A stretch of DNA of 64,000 bases. It comes from Cycas panzhihuaensis (taxonomy: Eukaryota; Cycadophyta). The stretch lies in NCBI GenBank assembly GCA_023213395.1, contig CM041465.1, positions 251,479,741 through 251,543,740 of the forward strand. The letters run 5' to 3'. Shown in pieces: positions 1 through 11,842 of this stretch (the stretch's first letter is position 1; each line of letters opens with the position of its first letter). The notes under the pieces were generated by a model. It was not told the DNA's origin. It did not search any database and saw nothing but the letters and a program-made list of their open reading frames with translations. A program made the position numbers and the translations under genes.

Positions 1-924
1 TAGGTTAGAAATTTACAAATTTAATTTCTAAGAATCTTTTGAGGCTTAGTTTATAATTGCAACAGTAAAAATACAAACAAAACACTATTTTTCTTTATTT
101 TTCCACAACAAAATTTATTTTGTAGGGTTTCTTTAGCAAATCTGTAGATTGCTCTCTGTTGCTAGCCTCAAACCCTCTACAACCTGCTCATCTCATACTT
201 TGTTTGCACCTAGGCATCTCCACACTAAGTTGGATGGATTTCTCATAAAGCTGGTTGTCTTAACAAGAGAAAAGAGGCTCATCTCAGTTTGTATAACCTT
301 GCTATTCGCATTCTGAGGTTCTCTACAAGTAGTTGTGCCTTGGCATGATGATCTCTAGTGAGTAAATCTCACTCATGAAGGAGTTTTATCCCTATGGTTG
401 TTCGTTTGTCTCCCACTGTTCGTGCACCCTCACGAGATTACAAATGGCTCAATCTCCTTCATCACTTCATCAAATCAAGTGAAACTTGCCCAGAACCATT
501 GCATACTAGAGAATCACACTACTAGACTTAGTTCCTAATTTAGTAGTCTCATTCGATCGTGTGGATCAACTGTATTCTTGTTTTTGCACCGCTACACAAC
601 CACTCAAGTTTTTTGAATATATTTTGATTTCAAACATTGTAAGTTAAAACTTTGTGTTATGTAATAGGGATATTCCCCTTTTGATAATCAACAATTTCCT
701 AAAGTTTTACCTTTTAAGCTTTTTTTTTTAATATTATTTTATCATATTTCAAGCCAAATGACAATTTTTTATTTTTTGAGTTTAAATAACATATTAAAAA
801 ATTTGCTCGTGTTCATTAACTCAAAAATTAGTGATTTGACTTGCTTTTAGTACTCTTTGTGAAAAATTCACATTGTTTTTTTAAGGCTTGCTGTGAGGTG
901 TCCTATTACTCTTAGTCATCAAAA
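1..924. other. Flank of element A, no recognised gene
   Basis: AT-rich sequence to the left of copia element A. I see no retroelement motif, no long frame and no structured RNA. It probably continues at 11843, because A is inserted between the two. Confidence 0.5.
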
Positions 925-1129
925 TGATAAATTTGGTAAATGAGAATTGATTGATTAGTCGAGAAAGGCTCTCTTGATAAATACATGGAGATTAGGTAAT
1001 CACTTACCACATGTAAGCCACTTGTCAGAGTTACAACAAAGAGGGGTTGCCACATAACCTTCATTAATGACCCTAGAGGTACACAACCTAAAGTTACATC
1101 AATATTGTAGATAAAATATTTTTCTAACA
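925..1129 (-). repeat. Element A 3' LTR
   Basis: Read on the minus strand it starts TGTTAGAAAAATATTTTATC and ends TTTATCA. It matches 11640-11842 along its whole length with scattered differences. A purine-rich tract (1130-1139 on the complement) lies directly upstream in element sense. Confidence 0.92.
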
Positions 1130-1139
1130 CCCTCTCTTA

Positions 1140-4139
1140 ATGTTTTATCTATCTTATACCGAGATTATCTCTAAGAAACTGAAATTTGTCTTTGCTAAGA
1201 GGCTTTGTCAAGATATCTACAACTTGTTCATTGGTTGTACAATGTATCAACTCTATTTCTCTATTCAGAACCTTTTCTCTTATGAAATGATGATCTTTAT
1301 TGCACTGTGGTTATCACAATAAAGAGTGGTTGGACCATTCTATTTTGTTTTAAATTTGTTAGCAATTGTCTCAGCCATACTGCTTCATAATATGCACTTA
1401 CTATAGATTTGTATTCAACCTCTATAGAAGATAAAGCAATAGTTGGTTGCTTTTTGCTACTCCGGGATATTGCTGCTAAACCAAGAAAGAAGCAATATCA
1501 TGTAGTTGATTTCCTATATTCCCTATCTCCTGCCCAGTCAGAATCACTGTATCCAATTAGCTCTATTGTATTTGATTTGGTATAAGTCAACCCTAGGGCA
1601 GATGTGCCTTTTAGATACTTGAGTATTCTCTTTGTTGTAGTCCAATGTGATACTTTTGGTTCTTGATGTATCTGGAAACCACACCCATAGAATATGAAAT
1701 GTCAGGTCTAGTGGCAGTAAGATAAATTAGATTGTCAACTAGTTGCCTATACAGGGTTGCATTAACTAGAGCTCCTCTTGCGTCTTAAGTTAGAATAGAC
1801 CCTATTTCCATTAGTGTTGTGCAGTTGTTACAGTCTTCCATTTTGAATTTCTTTAGTAGATCCTTGGTATATTTGGTTTGAAATAATAAGATTGAATCCT
1901 CCTTCTATTTTACTTCTATACCAAGATAATAATGCAAAAATCCCAAGTTAGTCATTTTAAATTCTTTTTCCAACTAAGTTTTTATGACCGTAATTGATTT
2001 TGTATCACTTACTGTAAGAATCATGTCATCTACATATACAACAATTATGGCAATCAAAACTTTGTTGATTTTTACATATAGATGAGGGTCTGACTCACAT
2101 CTATGGAAGCTATTTTGAATAAGATATTTATCCAACTTGGCATACCAAGCTCTTGGGGCTTGCTTCAGTCCATATAGGGCTTTTTTTAGTTTGAAAACAA
2201 GATGTTCTTGGTTAGTTTGTATGTATCCATCGGGCTGTTTCATGTACACTTCTTCTTTCAGGTTTCCATTGAGAAAAACACTCTTTACATCAAGTTGGAG
2301 GATTTTCCACTTTTGTTGTGCTGCCAAAGCAATAACCATTCTCACAGTATTTAGTTTTGCTATTGGAGAGAAGGTTTCATCATAATCTATCCTTGCAGTT
2401 TGGGTGTATCCTTTGGCAATTAACCTTGGCTTGTACTTTCCTATTCCTCCATCAGAATTTTCTTTACTTTATATACCCATTTGCAATTGACAACTAGTTT
2501 GCCAATAGGTGGTTCAACAAGTTCCCATGTTTTATTTTTGGCAATAGTTGCCATTTCTGCATCCATTGTTGTCCTCCCTCATCATGCTGGCTTGCTTCCT
2601 CATATGTTTGAGGTTTAGTGGAGTAGAACAATTCTTGATGCCTCTGGGACCTAGTTCTGTGTTCAAACACATTACCTTTTGCTTCTTCAACAATTTTGAG
2701 ATACTACTTTGGTACCTTTTTGGAAGAATTTATCATGATTTCTTCTTCTTCTTCTGATGTATTTTGTTGGAAAATAGGACTTGTTTCTCTAGCAGGTGAG
2801 GAGATCTTTCTAGGGGATTTTTCTTCAATCTCTCTGTCTTTAGATGTAATTCTAGAAACATTTTTAGGTGAAGGGATAGTCATGGGGAACATTTTATGAG
2901 ACACTTCTATTTCTTGATGTACCTCTTGATTTCTTGCAATATCTTGCTCATTAAAAACAACATCTTTGTTTATATAGACCTTATTTGTTTTAGGGTTTAT
3001 GCACCTATACGCCTACCAATCATTGTGCATTCTATGCTTTTACAATCAAGCTTAGTTATCTTCTTATTAAGAATGTGAACAAAATTTTGACACCCAAAAA
3101 TTTTGAGATTACTTATGTCGAGCTTGTATCTTGTCCATACTTCTTTAGGAGTTGCCTTGTTTAATGCTTGGGTTAGATTGCTATTTATTAAATAGACTAT
3201 GGTGTTCACTGCTTCAACCTAATATGATTTGGGAACTTGTCTATCCTATATTAAGCTTTGAGCCATTTCCATGATGGTTCTATTCATATGTTTTGCTGCA
3301 TCGTTTGATTGAGGCATATAAGGTGCGGTTATCTATTGGCGGTTATGGGTTTTGCAAAAGAATTGAAATTCTTTTGATATGTATTCTCCTCCTCCATCAG
3401 ATTGGATGCACTTTATTTTACTGTCACTTTCTAATTCAACTTAGGTCTTAAATTCTTTGAAAAGAAAATACACTCACACTCTTCTAGAAAAGTTAAAGTC
3501 ATCAATAAATGTGAGAGAATATCTAGCTCCATTAAGCAAGCATGGAGCAATTGGTCTGTAGAGGTTTGAATGCATTATCTCTAATTTATTCTGTGCTTGC
3601 CACAGACTTTTTTGAAATGGGAATCTGTGTTATTTTCCCAATAGATAGTTCTCACAAACAAAAAAATGAAATGATATATCTAGAAGAGCATCACCCATGT
3701 TAGAATTTTTTAATAATTCTAACCTATCAGTTGAGATGTGTTCATACATACAAATGCCAAAGTTTATTATTATCAGTGATGGAAATAGAAAAGGACTCTA
3801 CATTATCATTTGGAGTGACAGTGATAAGAACAGAAAGCAATTTGTAGAGATCATTACTTTCTATGCCTTTTGCTATTACTATTCCTCCTTTTTTCATATC
3901 TACAATATGACAAAATCCATTTTCATCAAAAATAGTTCTCAACTTTTTCTTCCCTAGTTGAGAGACAAATAGCAAATTTTTCTTTAATCCTAGAACAAAG
4001 AGAACATTGGAAAATTTCAATACTTTCCCTTTGATTTCAATTGCTATCACCCTAATACCTTGAATATGAAGAGGATATTTATTGCCTAGCTCCACTGATT
4101 TATTAAGAGAATATGGTCTTAAGGATTCAAGCCAGTCTT
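1140..4139 (-). pseudogene. Element A pol, 3' part: integrase, reverse transcriptase, RNase H (broken)
   Basis: This would copy element RNA into DNA and insert it. Reading leftwards, 4139-3742 holds the end of protease and the GAG-pre-integrase region (NLLFVSQLGKKK). Integrase C-terminal sequence lies near 3209-2997 (PKEVWTRYKLDISNLKIFGC). Reverse transcriptase at 2345-1974 has the first catalytic aspartate in QLDVKSVFLNG, then [14 protein letters not shown] and YVDDMILT. RNase H near 1560-1515 reads YSDSDWAGD. Frames change repeatedly and stops are frequent. The upstream part lies beyond B, at 9864-10908. Confidence 0.9.
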
Positions 4140-4680
4140 TGTTGTGTTCCAGGAAAACCCTCTCTTTAGGGCCTGTTAGCCGACTTAAACCCCCAAAAAT
4201 GAGCACAGGAATATTAGCCGACCTGTAAGACAGTCTTCTGGCTGACTTCATTAATGGTTCACTCCGAATGAACTATCCTAATTCTGGCCGACTTCAAGTA
4301 GGATAATAATTGGCCATTATAAATAGGGATCAAAGCCCTCATTTTGGATCATCACTTTGGTTGGATCTCTTCCACATTTTTGGCTCTAGGGCTGCAGTTG
4401 GCTCGGCCTTTTGGCCTCAGATATTTGGAGGATTCTTACCTCGAAGGGCAAGTGTTCAGTAAGGATATTCTGTTGTATATTTTTGTACTTTCTAGTATTA
4501 TTTTTGGACAATATATTTATCTTTTATTTGTACAATTTCCATTACTTTATTTTGGTGTTTATGGTGAATTTCTAATATTCATTATTATTTGAGATTGGGG
4601 AGATCTTTTTGAGCCTATATTAGACCAGTATCTATGAATCTTTTTGTTATTTCTGAAATAAGTTAAAAGCTCCTGCTACA
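4140..4680 (+). repeat. Element B 5' LTR
   Basis: Begins TGTTGTGTTCCAGG and ends TCCTGCTACA. A decayed primer site (TGATATCATAGC at 4683-4694, intact form TGGTATCAGAGC) follows. The same unit occurs at 9322-9863, 57005-57545 and 60587-61104. Confidence 0.94.
4318..4325 (+). promoter_or_regulatory. Probable TATA box of the B/K LTR family
   Basis: TATAAATA within the LTR. The motif is kept at the same place in the other three LTRs of this family (for example 57184-57191), so it is the likely core promoter for the element transcript. Transcription itself cannot be seen from sequence. Confidence 0.6.
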
Positions 4681-4898
4681 AGTGATATCATAGCTTTGTT
4701 GAAGCTATCCTGTGGAAAAGTGTCTCTTGAGAATATAGTCAAAATTTTTTTGGAGGGGATCAATACAGTTTAACAGCCATCAGGAGGGTGACATTTTTTA
4801 CGAGAAGGAAGTGAGAAATTTCGCCACCCTCCTGCTCGTGGATTTTGAGAGGACCCCAAACAGAGTTACGCTCTAAGAAGATTATACAACATAAGAAG

Positions 4899-5950
4899 AT
4901 GTCGACCGCCCAAGGCCAATCCAGTCAGGAACAAATCACCACAAACGAAGTAGGAAAGGAAATCCTAGCTTCGTTAACAGGCCTCATGGACCTCATGCAC
5001 AAAATCAACATAAAATTGGATGGACCACAAGTAGAACTAATATGGACCAAACAAGAAAAGGAAATAGAACAAGGAAATACAAGTGATTTTGAAGGAAGAT
5101 TTAAAACTGGAGGAGAATATCAAAGAATAACCTATAAGAGTAACGAAGGCGCTACAATGGCAAAGATCACCTTAGAGAAGTTTGACCCCGATAAATCAAG
5201 AGATATAAGAGGATGGATTCTACAGATGGAAACCTATTTCTCAGTCTACGCGATATCAGAACACAAGCAAGTATCCTTGGCATCATTACATTTGTACGGT
5301 CGAGTCTTGAAATGGTATTCATGGTGGCTTCAAACAAGTGGGAAACAGGCAAAAAGCTGGCACAACATGAAGCATGGGCTCATAACCCAATATGAAGACT
5401 CATGGAGTACGGACTATTTCGCCCAGTTGACAAGATTATAGCAAACAAGCTCAGTCCAAGAGTTTACTGAACAATTTCAAGTGTTACAATGTCTGATTCC
5501 GTTAATAGTGCCACCAGAACTCCTTCTGGAAACATACATTAGCGGATTGAAACCTCCAATAAGATATCGCCTAAAAGCAATGGAGGTACCAACATTAGAT
5601 TCAGCAATCAAAACAGCAAGATGCATGGAAGTAGAATTGCAGGAAGCTAAACCTACATTCACACGCAGAATGGAAAACTCACAAGGATTTAACCCAAATT
5701 GGAACAGGTCAGGAACTAAAGCTGAGGCTCCATTAGCAATTAGAAATAATCAAGAGACAACAACAAAGGAAGAACGCATGAAGAAAGGAACTTGTTTCAA
5801 ATGTGGTGTGAGGTGGAATCATTAACGTCAATGCACTAGCAAGAAGGTATATATGATTAATACCGAAGATACGACAATATTAGAGGAAAGCACCTGAGGA
5901 AATTCATGAAGAAGTTGAAGAAAGCCAGAGGAAGATGAAGTAGATGAACT
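4899..5950 (+). pseudogene. Element B gag (broken)
   Basis: The capsid protein that packages element RNA. The ATG at 4899 (MSTAQGQSSQ) is shared with K and is the likely start. The capsid core includes MAKITLEKFDPDKSRDIRGW and EFTEQFQVLQCLIP. A zinc-binding site beginning CFKCG lies near 5791; in K the motif reads CFKCGAKWNCEHQC. A TAG at 5439-5441 interrupts the frame where K has CAG. A second stop follows at the zinc site and the frame shifts before protease. Confidence 0.88.
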
Positions 5951-5951
5951 A

Positions 5952-6400
5952 TTGGAGCTACATACAGAAAATGTACATATATCACTTCAAGCAATTACAG
6001 GACAAAGTATTATGCCACAAACACTTTGGTTCCAAGGGATGATAAAAGGGGCGCCTGTCGCAATCCTAGTTGATAGTGATAGTACACACAACTTTATAAA
6101 CAGGGCAACTGCAAAGAAGTTTGGAATTAAAATCGAACCAATAAATACATTCCAAATGTCAATTGCAAATGGGAAAACAACACCGTGTGGAGGATATTGC
6201 AGAAAAATCAATTTGCAAATGGGCGAATATTGCACAAACACATGCATGTTCATAATGCAAATCGACGGCGTGGACGCAATATTGGGAATTCAGGGGCTTC
6301 AAACTCTGGGTAATATAGTCACTAATTATATGACCAAATTTATGTGCTTTTGCCAGGGAGGACATAAGTATCAATTGTAGGCACCAACAATGCCACTAGT
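5952..6400 (+). pseudogene. Element B aspartic protease region
   Basis: Retropepsin-type protease that would cut the polyprotein. The region reads GAPVAILVDSDSTHNFINRA. The family active site is DSG, so B carries a glycine-to-aspartate change that K lacks (K reads VDSGST). This alone would be expected to inactivate it. The downstream flap and hydrophobic part (DAILGIQGLQTLG) are recognisable. Confidence 0.8.
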
Positions 6401-6639
6401 ACAACTGGTCTCATCACACCAAATGGAGAAGCTCCTCACAAAAAAACCATTAGCATACATTATGACATGCTATAAGGTCAAAATCAAGGATATTCCACCA
6501 GAGATTCAACAAATTATAGAAGAATACAAGACAATGTTCGATGAACCAAAAGGACTACTGCCTCTTCGAGAAAATCAACATGCAATTGAACTTTATCCCA
6601 GGTGCAACGCTAGTCAATATTCGACCATATAGACATCTG

Positions 6640-7683
6640 TATCATTTACAGAAAGAGATTGAGAAAATCACAAGCGAACTACTATCCCAAGGGAGTATTA
6701 CCACTAGCACAAGCCCATTCGCAGCCCCAATTGTTATCAGTTAAAAGAAGGATGGTTCATATAGAATGTGTGTGGACTACCGAGGTCTCAATCAATTAAC
6801 AATCAAGAATAGGTACCCAATCCCCTGCATTGACGATCTATTGAATGAAATCCATAGAGTAAAGTACTTTTCAAAACTTGATTTATGCTCAGGATATCAT
6901 CAAATCCGGATAAGGGAAGAAGACGTCTACAAGACAGTGTTTAGAACACATGAAGGTCTATTCGAATTTAGGGTAATGCCATTTGGATTAACGAACACAC
7001 GGGCAACATTTCAAAGCACCATGAACGATACCTTCAGGCAAGTGTTATGCAAATTTGTGTTAATTTTCTTCGATGATATCTTAATTTACAGTAAGACGTG
7101 GAAAGAGCATCTAGAACATCTGAAAATCGTTTTCGAAATTTTGCACAATAATCAATTCTTTGCCAACAAGAAGAAATGTTTGTTTGCAAAAGAAGAACTG
7201 GAATACTTAGGCCACTTCATAACTAGAAAAGGCATAATGATTGACCTAAAGAAGATACAAGCAATTGTCAATTGGCCAATCCCAACAAATATTACAACAG
7301 TTTGAGGATTCTTGGGGACAACAGGGTTTGTTAGGAAGTTCATAAAGGGCTACACACACCTAGCAGCTCCACTCACAGATTTAACAAAGAAAGACGCATT
7401 TGCTTGGAACTTGAAAGCAGAAGAAACATTTGGTGATCTTAAGAAGGCCATGGTAACAGCTCCAGTCTTAGCAACACCTGATTTTTCAAAACCGTTCGTA
7501 CTGGAGTGTGATGCATTGGGATTTGGAATAGGAGCAGTCTTACTCCAAGATGAAAGACCAATAGCTTATGGGAGTCGGAAGTTAAATAACAGAGAGAAAC
7601 TCAAACCCGTTTATGATAAGGAGATGCTAGCAATGGCGACAATATCTATTGAAAAATTCCTTTCAGGTGCGCATGGATCATGA
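6640..7683 (+). pseudogene. Element B reverse transcriptase and RNase H (broken)
   Basis: The DNA synthesis module. Visible blocks are MCVDYRGLNQLTIKNRYPIP, YFSKLDLCSGYHQIRI with the first catalytic aspartate, FRVMPFGLTN, and FVLIFFDDILIYSKT carrying the DD pair. The connection and RNase H follow (GFLGTTGFVRKFIKGY, FVLECDALGFGIGAVLLQ, IAYGSRKLNNREK, YDKEMLAM). A TAA lies just before KKDGSYRMC, and a TGA at 7303-7305 sits where the family has arginine before GFLG. K has a TGA at the same site. The frame is lost after 7683. Confidence 0.92.
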
Positions 7684-9292
7684 TAGTCTGAAATACTTCC
7701 TCAAATAGAAGACATTGTCCGATGAGCAACAAAAATGGGTTAGTAAGTTACAGAATTTTGACTTCACAATAGTATAAGAAAGGCAAGGAGAATATTATAG
7801 CAGACACATTATCACAAATCCCAGATGAAACAAAGGAAGGTCCTTCATTACAGTTGATATCAGCAATTATGCCCTCATGGCTAAAATCCATCATAGCTAA
7901 ATATATGGCAGATCCGAGATACCAAAAACTTATAGATAACATCAAGGGAAGCAATTCAGGTAAATACCAACAAAAGGGCAATCAGATTCTTAGGAATGGC
8001 AAAATTTGTATCCCCCAAAATTCCAAATTAAAGGGAATTATATTACAAGAAGCACATTCAGTCCTAGAAGCAGGACACACTGGTATAGATAAGACATATC
8101 CGAAGATAAAAGCATCGTACTTTTGGAAGGGCTTGAAATTAGACATTTAAAAATTCGTGATAGAATGCGATACTTGTCAATGAAACAAGGTAGAATGTGT
8201 AAAGACCCTAGGTCTCTTACAACCCCTACCAAGCCCCAACCAAAAATGGGAAGAAATTTTAATGGATTTTATTACAGGTCTCCCAAAATCAAAAGTTAAA
8301 GATGCGATCTTTGTCATGGTCAATAGATTAACAAAGTATAGTAATTTTTGAGGACTACAATCAACAACAAAGGTAAGTGACGTTGCAGAATTATATATGA
8401 AAGAAATCCATAGACTACACGGGTTTCCTAAAACTATTGTTAGCGATAGGAACCCAAAGTTCACTAGTAAATTTTGGAAGGATTTATTCAAAATTGTAGG
8501 TACAAAATTGCACATGAGCACATCGTATCATCCCCAAACAGATGGACAGATAGAGATAGTCAACAAATGTCTGGAAGGTTACTTGAGGAATTTCTGTTCA
8601 GATAAACAAAATCAGTGGCACAAGTGGCTGCACTTAGTCGAGTGGTGGTATAATACAACATACCACTCTTCCACCAAGATGACACCATTCCAGGCTCATT
8701 ACGGATACCAACCACTGTCTCTATTGACATGGAATGGATCATCCCAGGTTTAAGTCGTCCAAGAATACCAAAAGCAAATGGAAGACACGGTTAGAATTCT
8801 TAAGGATAATTTGGCGATAGCAAGGAATAGAATGAAGCAACAAGTGCATGTGCAGCAATCCAAAAGGAGCTTCCAGAAAGACGATTGGGTTTTCCTCTGG
8901 TTGCAACCATACAAACCAACGTCATTGAGCAAGATGAAGACACAAAAGCTCACTCCTCGATATTTTGGACCATATCCAATACTCGACAGAATCGGGGAAG
9001 TAGCCTATAAACTTAAGTTTCCGACAACAAGTAAGATCCATGATATTTTCATGTTTCATGCTTGAAGAAAAAGATCGACGACAAAATAGTACCACAAACA
9101 TCTTTGTTAGAACTCAATGAAGAAGGACAGATTATATTAGAACCAGAAGGGATACCCCAAATTCGCACCAGGCAACTTCGAACAAGACAAGTCAAAGAGT
9201 ACCTCATAAAATGGCAAACATTGGATACAAAAGCCGCGACATGGGAGTCAGACGAATGGATACAACAATTTCCAAAGCTACCAATGCTTTGA
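7684..9292 (+). pseudogene. Element B integrase and chromodomain (broken)
   Basis: Integrase inserts the DNA copy, and in chromoviruses the tail domain steers it to chromatin. The N-terminal part (HSVLEAGHTGIDKTYPKIKA, then CDTCQ) carries the zinc-binding region. The core includes HGFPKTIVSDRNPKFTSKFW and SYHPQTDGQIEIVNKCLEGY. After the GP-Y type segment (PRYFGPYPILDRIGEVAYKL), 9160-9290 encodes a chromodomain (VKEYLIKWQTLDTKAATWES). Stops include TAA after LDI, TGA after CDTCQ, TAA at 8751-8753 and TGA at 9063-9065. The last two are CAA and CGA in K. Confidence 0.9.
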
Positions 9293-9321
9293 GAGCAAAG
9301 CATTTTTCAGGGGGGGGTACT

Positions 9322-9863
9322 TATTGCGTTCCAGGAAAACCCTCTCTTTAGGGGCCTGTCAGTTGACTTAAACCCCCAAAAATGAGCATAGGAATATTAG
9401 CCGGCCTATAAGCCAGTCTTCTGGCCGACTTCATTAATGGTTCACTCCCAATGAACTGTCCTAATTATGGCTGACTTCAAATAGGATAATAATTGACCAT
9501 TATAAATAGAGATCAAAGCCCTCATTTTGGATCATCACTTTGGTTGGATCTTTTCCACATTTTTAGCTCTAGGGCTGCAGTTGGCTCGACCTTTTGGCCT
9601 GAGATATTTGGAGGATTCTCGCCTCGAAGGGCAAGCGTTCAGTAAGGATATTCTGTTGTATATTTTTGTACTTTCTAGTATTATTTTTGGACAATATATT
9701 TATCTTTTATTTGTACTATTTCCATTACTTTATTTTGGTGTTTATGGTGAATTTCCAATATTCATTATTATTTGAGATTGAAGAGATCTGTTTGAGCCTA
9801 TATTAGACCAGTATCTGTGAATCCTTTTGTTATTTTTGAAATAAGTTAAAAGCTCCTGCTATA
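9322..9863 (+). repeat. Element B 3' LTR
   Basis: Matches 4140-4680. The opening TG has become TA and the closing CA has become TA. A run of G (9310-9318) directly upstream is the plus-strand primer tract. Confidence 0.92.
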
Positions 9864-10908
9864 TTCTCTTCGCCCCGTCATATGATTGGAGGCTCCAGAG
9901 TTAATGTACCAGACATCTTCAACACTGGTATTTGCAGCCAGTGCAACGATGAAGGCTATCTCTTCCTCTTCTTCTTCGAGATTGCTTTGTTCTTTGCTAT
10001 AATTTCTAGTAGACCGCTTCCCTCTCTGAATCTCTGCTTTCCTTTGAGAGCATTGGTAAGGATAGTGCCTTGCCTAACCACAATGATAACATATGTCAAA
10101 GACTCAAAAGTTTCTAGAGAAATGTCTAGATCTTCCCTAATTAAAGCAGACCCTTGAATCTCTTGAGGAACTGATCTTCCTCTACCTCTCCTTTCTTGCC
10201 ATCTTCCTCTCAACTGATCTCTGATGTGAGGAGCTTGGCTATGACCTTTGGAGGAAACTATCCTTGTTCTCTATTTCCTAGACTGAGTCTAGATAGGAAT
10301 GTTTCTTCTATTTCTGATTCCTCCTCATACCTTTTGTTTCTCTATTCCTGCCTTAGTAGAAGACTAGTCAGAATCTCAAGAGTCATTGTTGTTGTTTGAT
10401 CATTATTAGTTATTGTATTCACCATATTATCAAATGATTTTAGAAGTTTGTTGACAATCATTTACATAAGTTCCTTGTCTAGAATGTTTGCGCCCTCACT
10501 GACTAAATCATTTTTGATAGATGTAACTTTGTGAATAAACCCAAAGACACTTTTTTTTTTCTTTCATGTGAAGTTTATACAATTCTTCTTTTAATGCCAC
10601 TATTCTGGGTTCATTTTTTGACTATAGAGATTTGCATATACCTTCTGGATTTCCTCATAAGACTTCAGTCCTTCAACATACACTAATAGAGAATTAGAAA
10701 TTGATAACTTCAATGTTATTACATCAACATTATTTCTTTTATCCCAGTTGAGTTGATCTACAATATCAGTTGGTCTTTTTTCTTGTCTAGTAGCAATGTC
10801 CGATGCATTTTTTGCCCTTAGAAAACTTCCAATTTTTATCTTCCAGACATGATAATTTAATGCAATGAGTTTGTCTTGTTCATTTAACACGAGAACATAA
10901 GAGGTCAT
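9864..10908 (-). pseudogene. Element A gag and start of protease (broken)
   Basis: The capsid protein of A. The ATG at 10906-10908 opens MTSYVLVLNEQDKLIALNYH, followed by the copia capsid signature VWKIKIGSFLRAKNA. A zinc knuckle near 10050-10092 reads CYHCG*ARHYPYQC, with a TAG where a CAG-coded glutamine is expected. The protease start near 9868-9910 reads DVWYINSGASNHMTG and is cut there by B. The frame shifts several times between capsid and knuckle. Confidence 0.87.
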
Positions 10909-11639
10909 CTTCAAAACTGAAGATTGCCGATACCAACACTGAATGCAACAAGGTCTAAGAATGAGGGACTGTACCGCTGTATGGAAGTCCATACAAAAGT
11001 ACAGGTGTACAAAATGGGGCAAAATCAAGTGCAAAAGAAAGCTCTTGAGACAAAGATTCAGAATATGTAAAAATCTTTAAGAGATCTTGTATGGCTTTCT
11101 CAGAATCTGCCCTGAAAACAAAAACTAGCAGCTAGGGATTTCTGAGAACTGTATTTATAACTCACTAAATCTGATCTGATGCTAAAATGTTCAAAATTAT
11201 ATGCAAAATATCTGTTATAGACAAAGGAAGATTTTTAGATAGGTATTACCTAGATTTACTAAGAACTTTGAGTGAAATCTTTAGATTTTCCTCCAAACCT
11301 GTGCAGGACTGAAAAAGGAGTAAAATGCCCTCAAAACAATCAAATCTTGAATCGGATCTTTAGAGAAAAGTGATGTACTCCTCGAAACAAGTCTGTTGGC
11401 CAAATTTCATTGAATTCCAAGTAAGTTGAAATTTGCAGGTCCGTACATGCCTATATGGTTTCGTACTGCAATCCGTACACATTCATATGATTTCATACTG
11501 CAACAAAAATTCTTCTCCTTCAATGTGTCTCCTTTGAAATTCAACTGATGACAAATGATTACTAGAGCTCTTCTGGTCTTTTCTCAAAAACCCTAGAGGA
11601 ACTTGGAGAAATTTGAACAAGACTTCTGCTCTAATACCA
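10909..11639 (-). promoter_or_regulatory. Element A leader with tRNA primer site
   Basis: Untranslated leader between the 5' LTR and gag. The complement of 11628-11639 reads TGGTATTAGAGC, one base different from the initiator tRNA-Met primer site. The part around 11390-11500 shares a GTACGG / TACGAAAC / TATGG block with the leader of D. Confidence 0.8.
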
Positions 11640-11842
11640 TGATAAATTTGGTAAATGAGAATTGATTGATTAGTCGAGAGAGACTTTCTCAATAAAGACA
11701 AGGAGATTAGGTAACTACTTACCACATGTAAGCCACTTGCTATATTTACAACAGAGGGGTTGCCACATAACCCTCATTAATGACCCTAGAGGTACACAAC
11801 CTAAAGTTGCATCAATATTTTAGATAAAACATTATTCTAACA
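11640..11842 (-). repeat. Element A 5' LTR
   Basis: 203 bp, the partner of 925-1129. On the minus strand it starts TGTTAGAATAATGTTTTATC. The same opening appears in the LTRs of D, E and L, which places these four elements in one related group. Confidence 0.92.

Larger units (their letters stand above)
4140..9863 (+). mobile_element. Element B: Ty3/gypsy chromovirus inserted in A
   Basis: A plus-strand gypsy element with LTRs of 541 and 542 bp. Order is gag, protease, reverse transcriptase, RNase H, integrase, C-terminal chromodomain, which marks the plant chromovirus branch. K (57005-61104) is a sister copy and confirms both ends. The expected 5-bp target duplication is poor here (GTCTT left, TTCTC right, three of five matching), so the site has decayed. 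B splits the protease region of A: SGASNHMTG lies to its right and DWLESLRPY to its left on the minus strand. Several stops and a frameshift make B non-autonomous. Confidence 0.93.
925..11842 (-). mobile_element. Element A: Ty1/copia LTR retrotransposon, host of B
   Basis: A copia retrotransposon on the minus strand. It has two related LTRs (205 and 203 bp), a primer site matching initiator tRNA-Met next to the right-hand LTR, and a purine tract next to the left-hand LTR. The five bases outside the LTRs are CAAAA and TAAAA, a target duplication with one mismatch. Reading leftwards the order is leader, gag with zinc knuckle, protease, integrase, reverse transcriptase and RNase H, which is copia order. 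Gypsy element B splits the protease region. Removing B leaves about 5.2 kb, the usual copia size. The coding region has many stops and frameshifts, so the element is inactive. Confidence 0.93.

Noticed and set aside
4344-4592. An 82-codon frame repeated in three of the B/K LTRs (also 9527-9775, shorter at 60792-61016)
   Set aside because: It begins with TTG, not ATG, is interrupted in the K 5' LTR, and its similarity between copies is fully explained by LTR homology.
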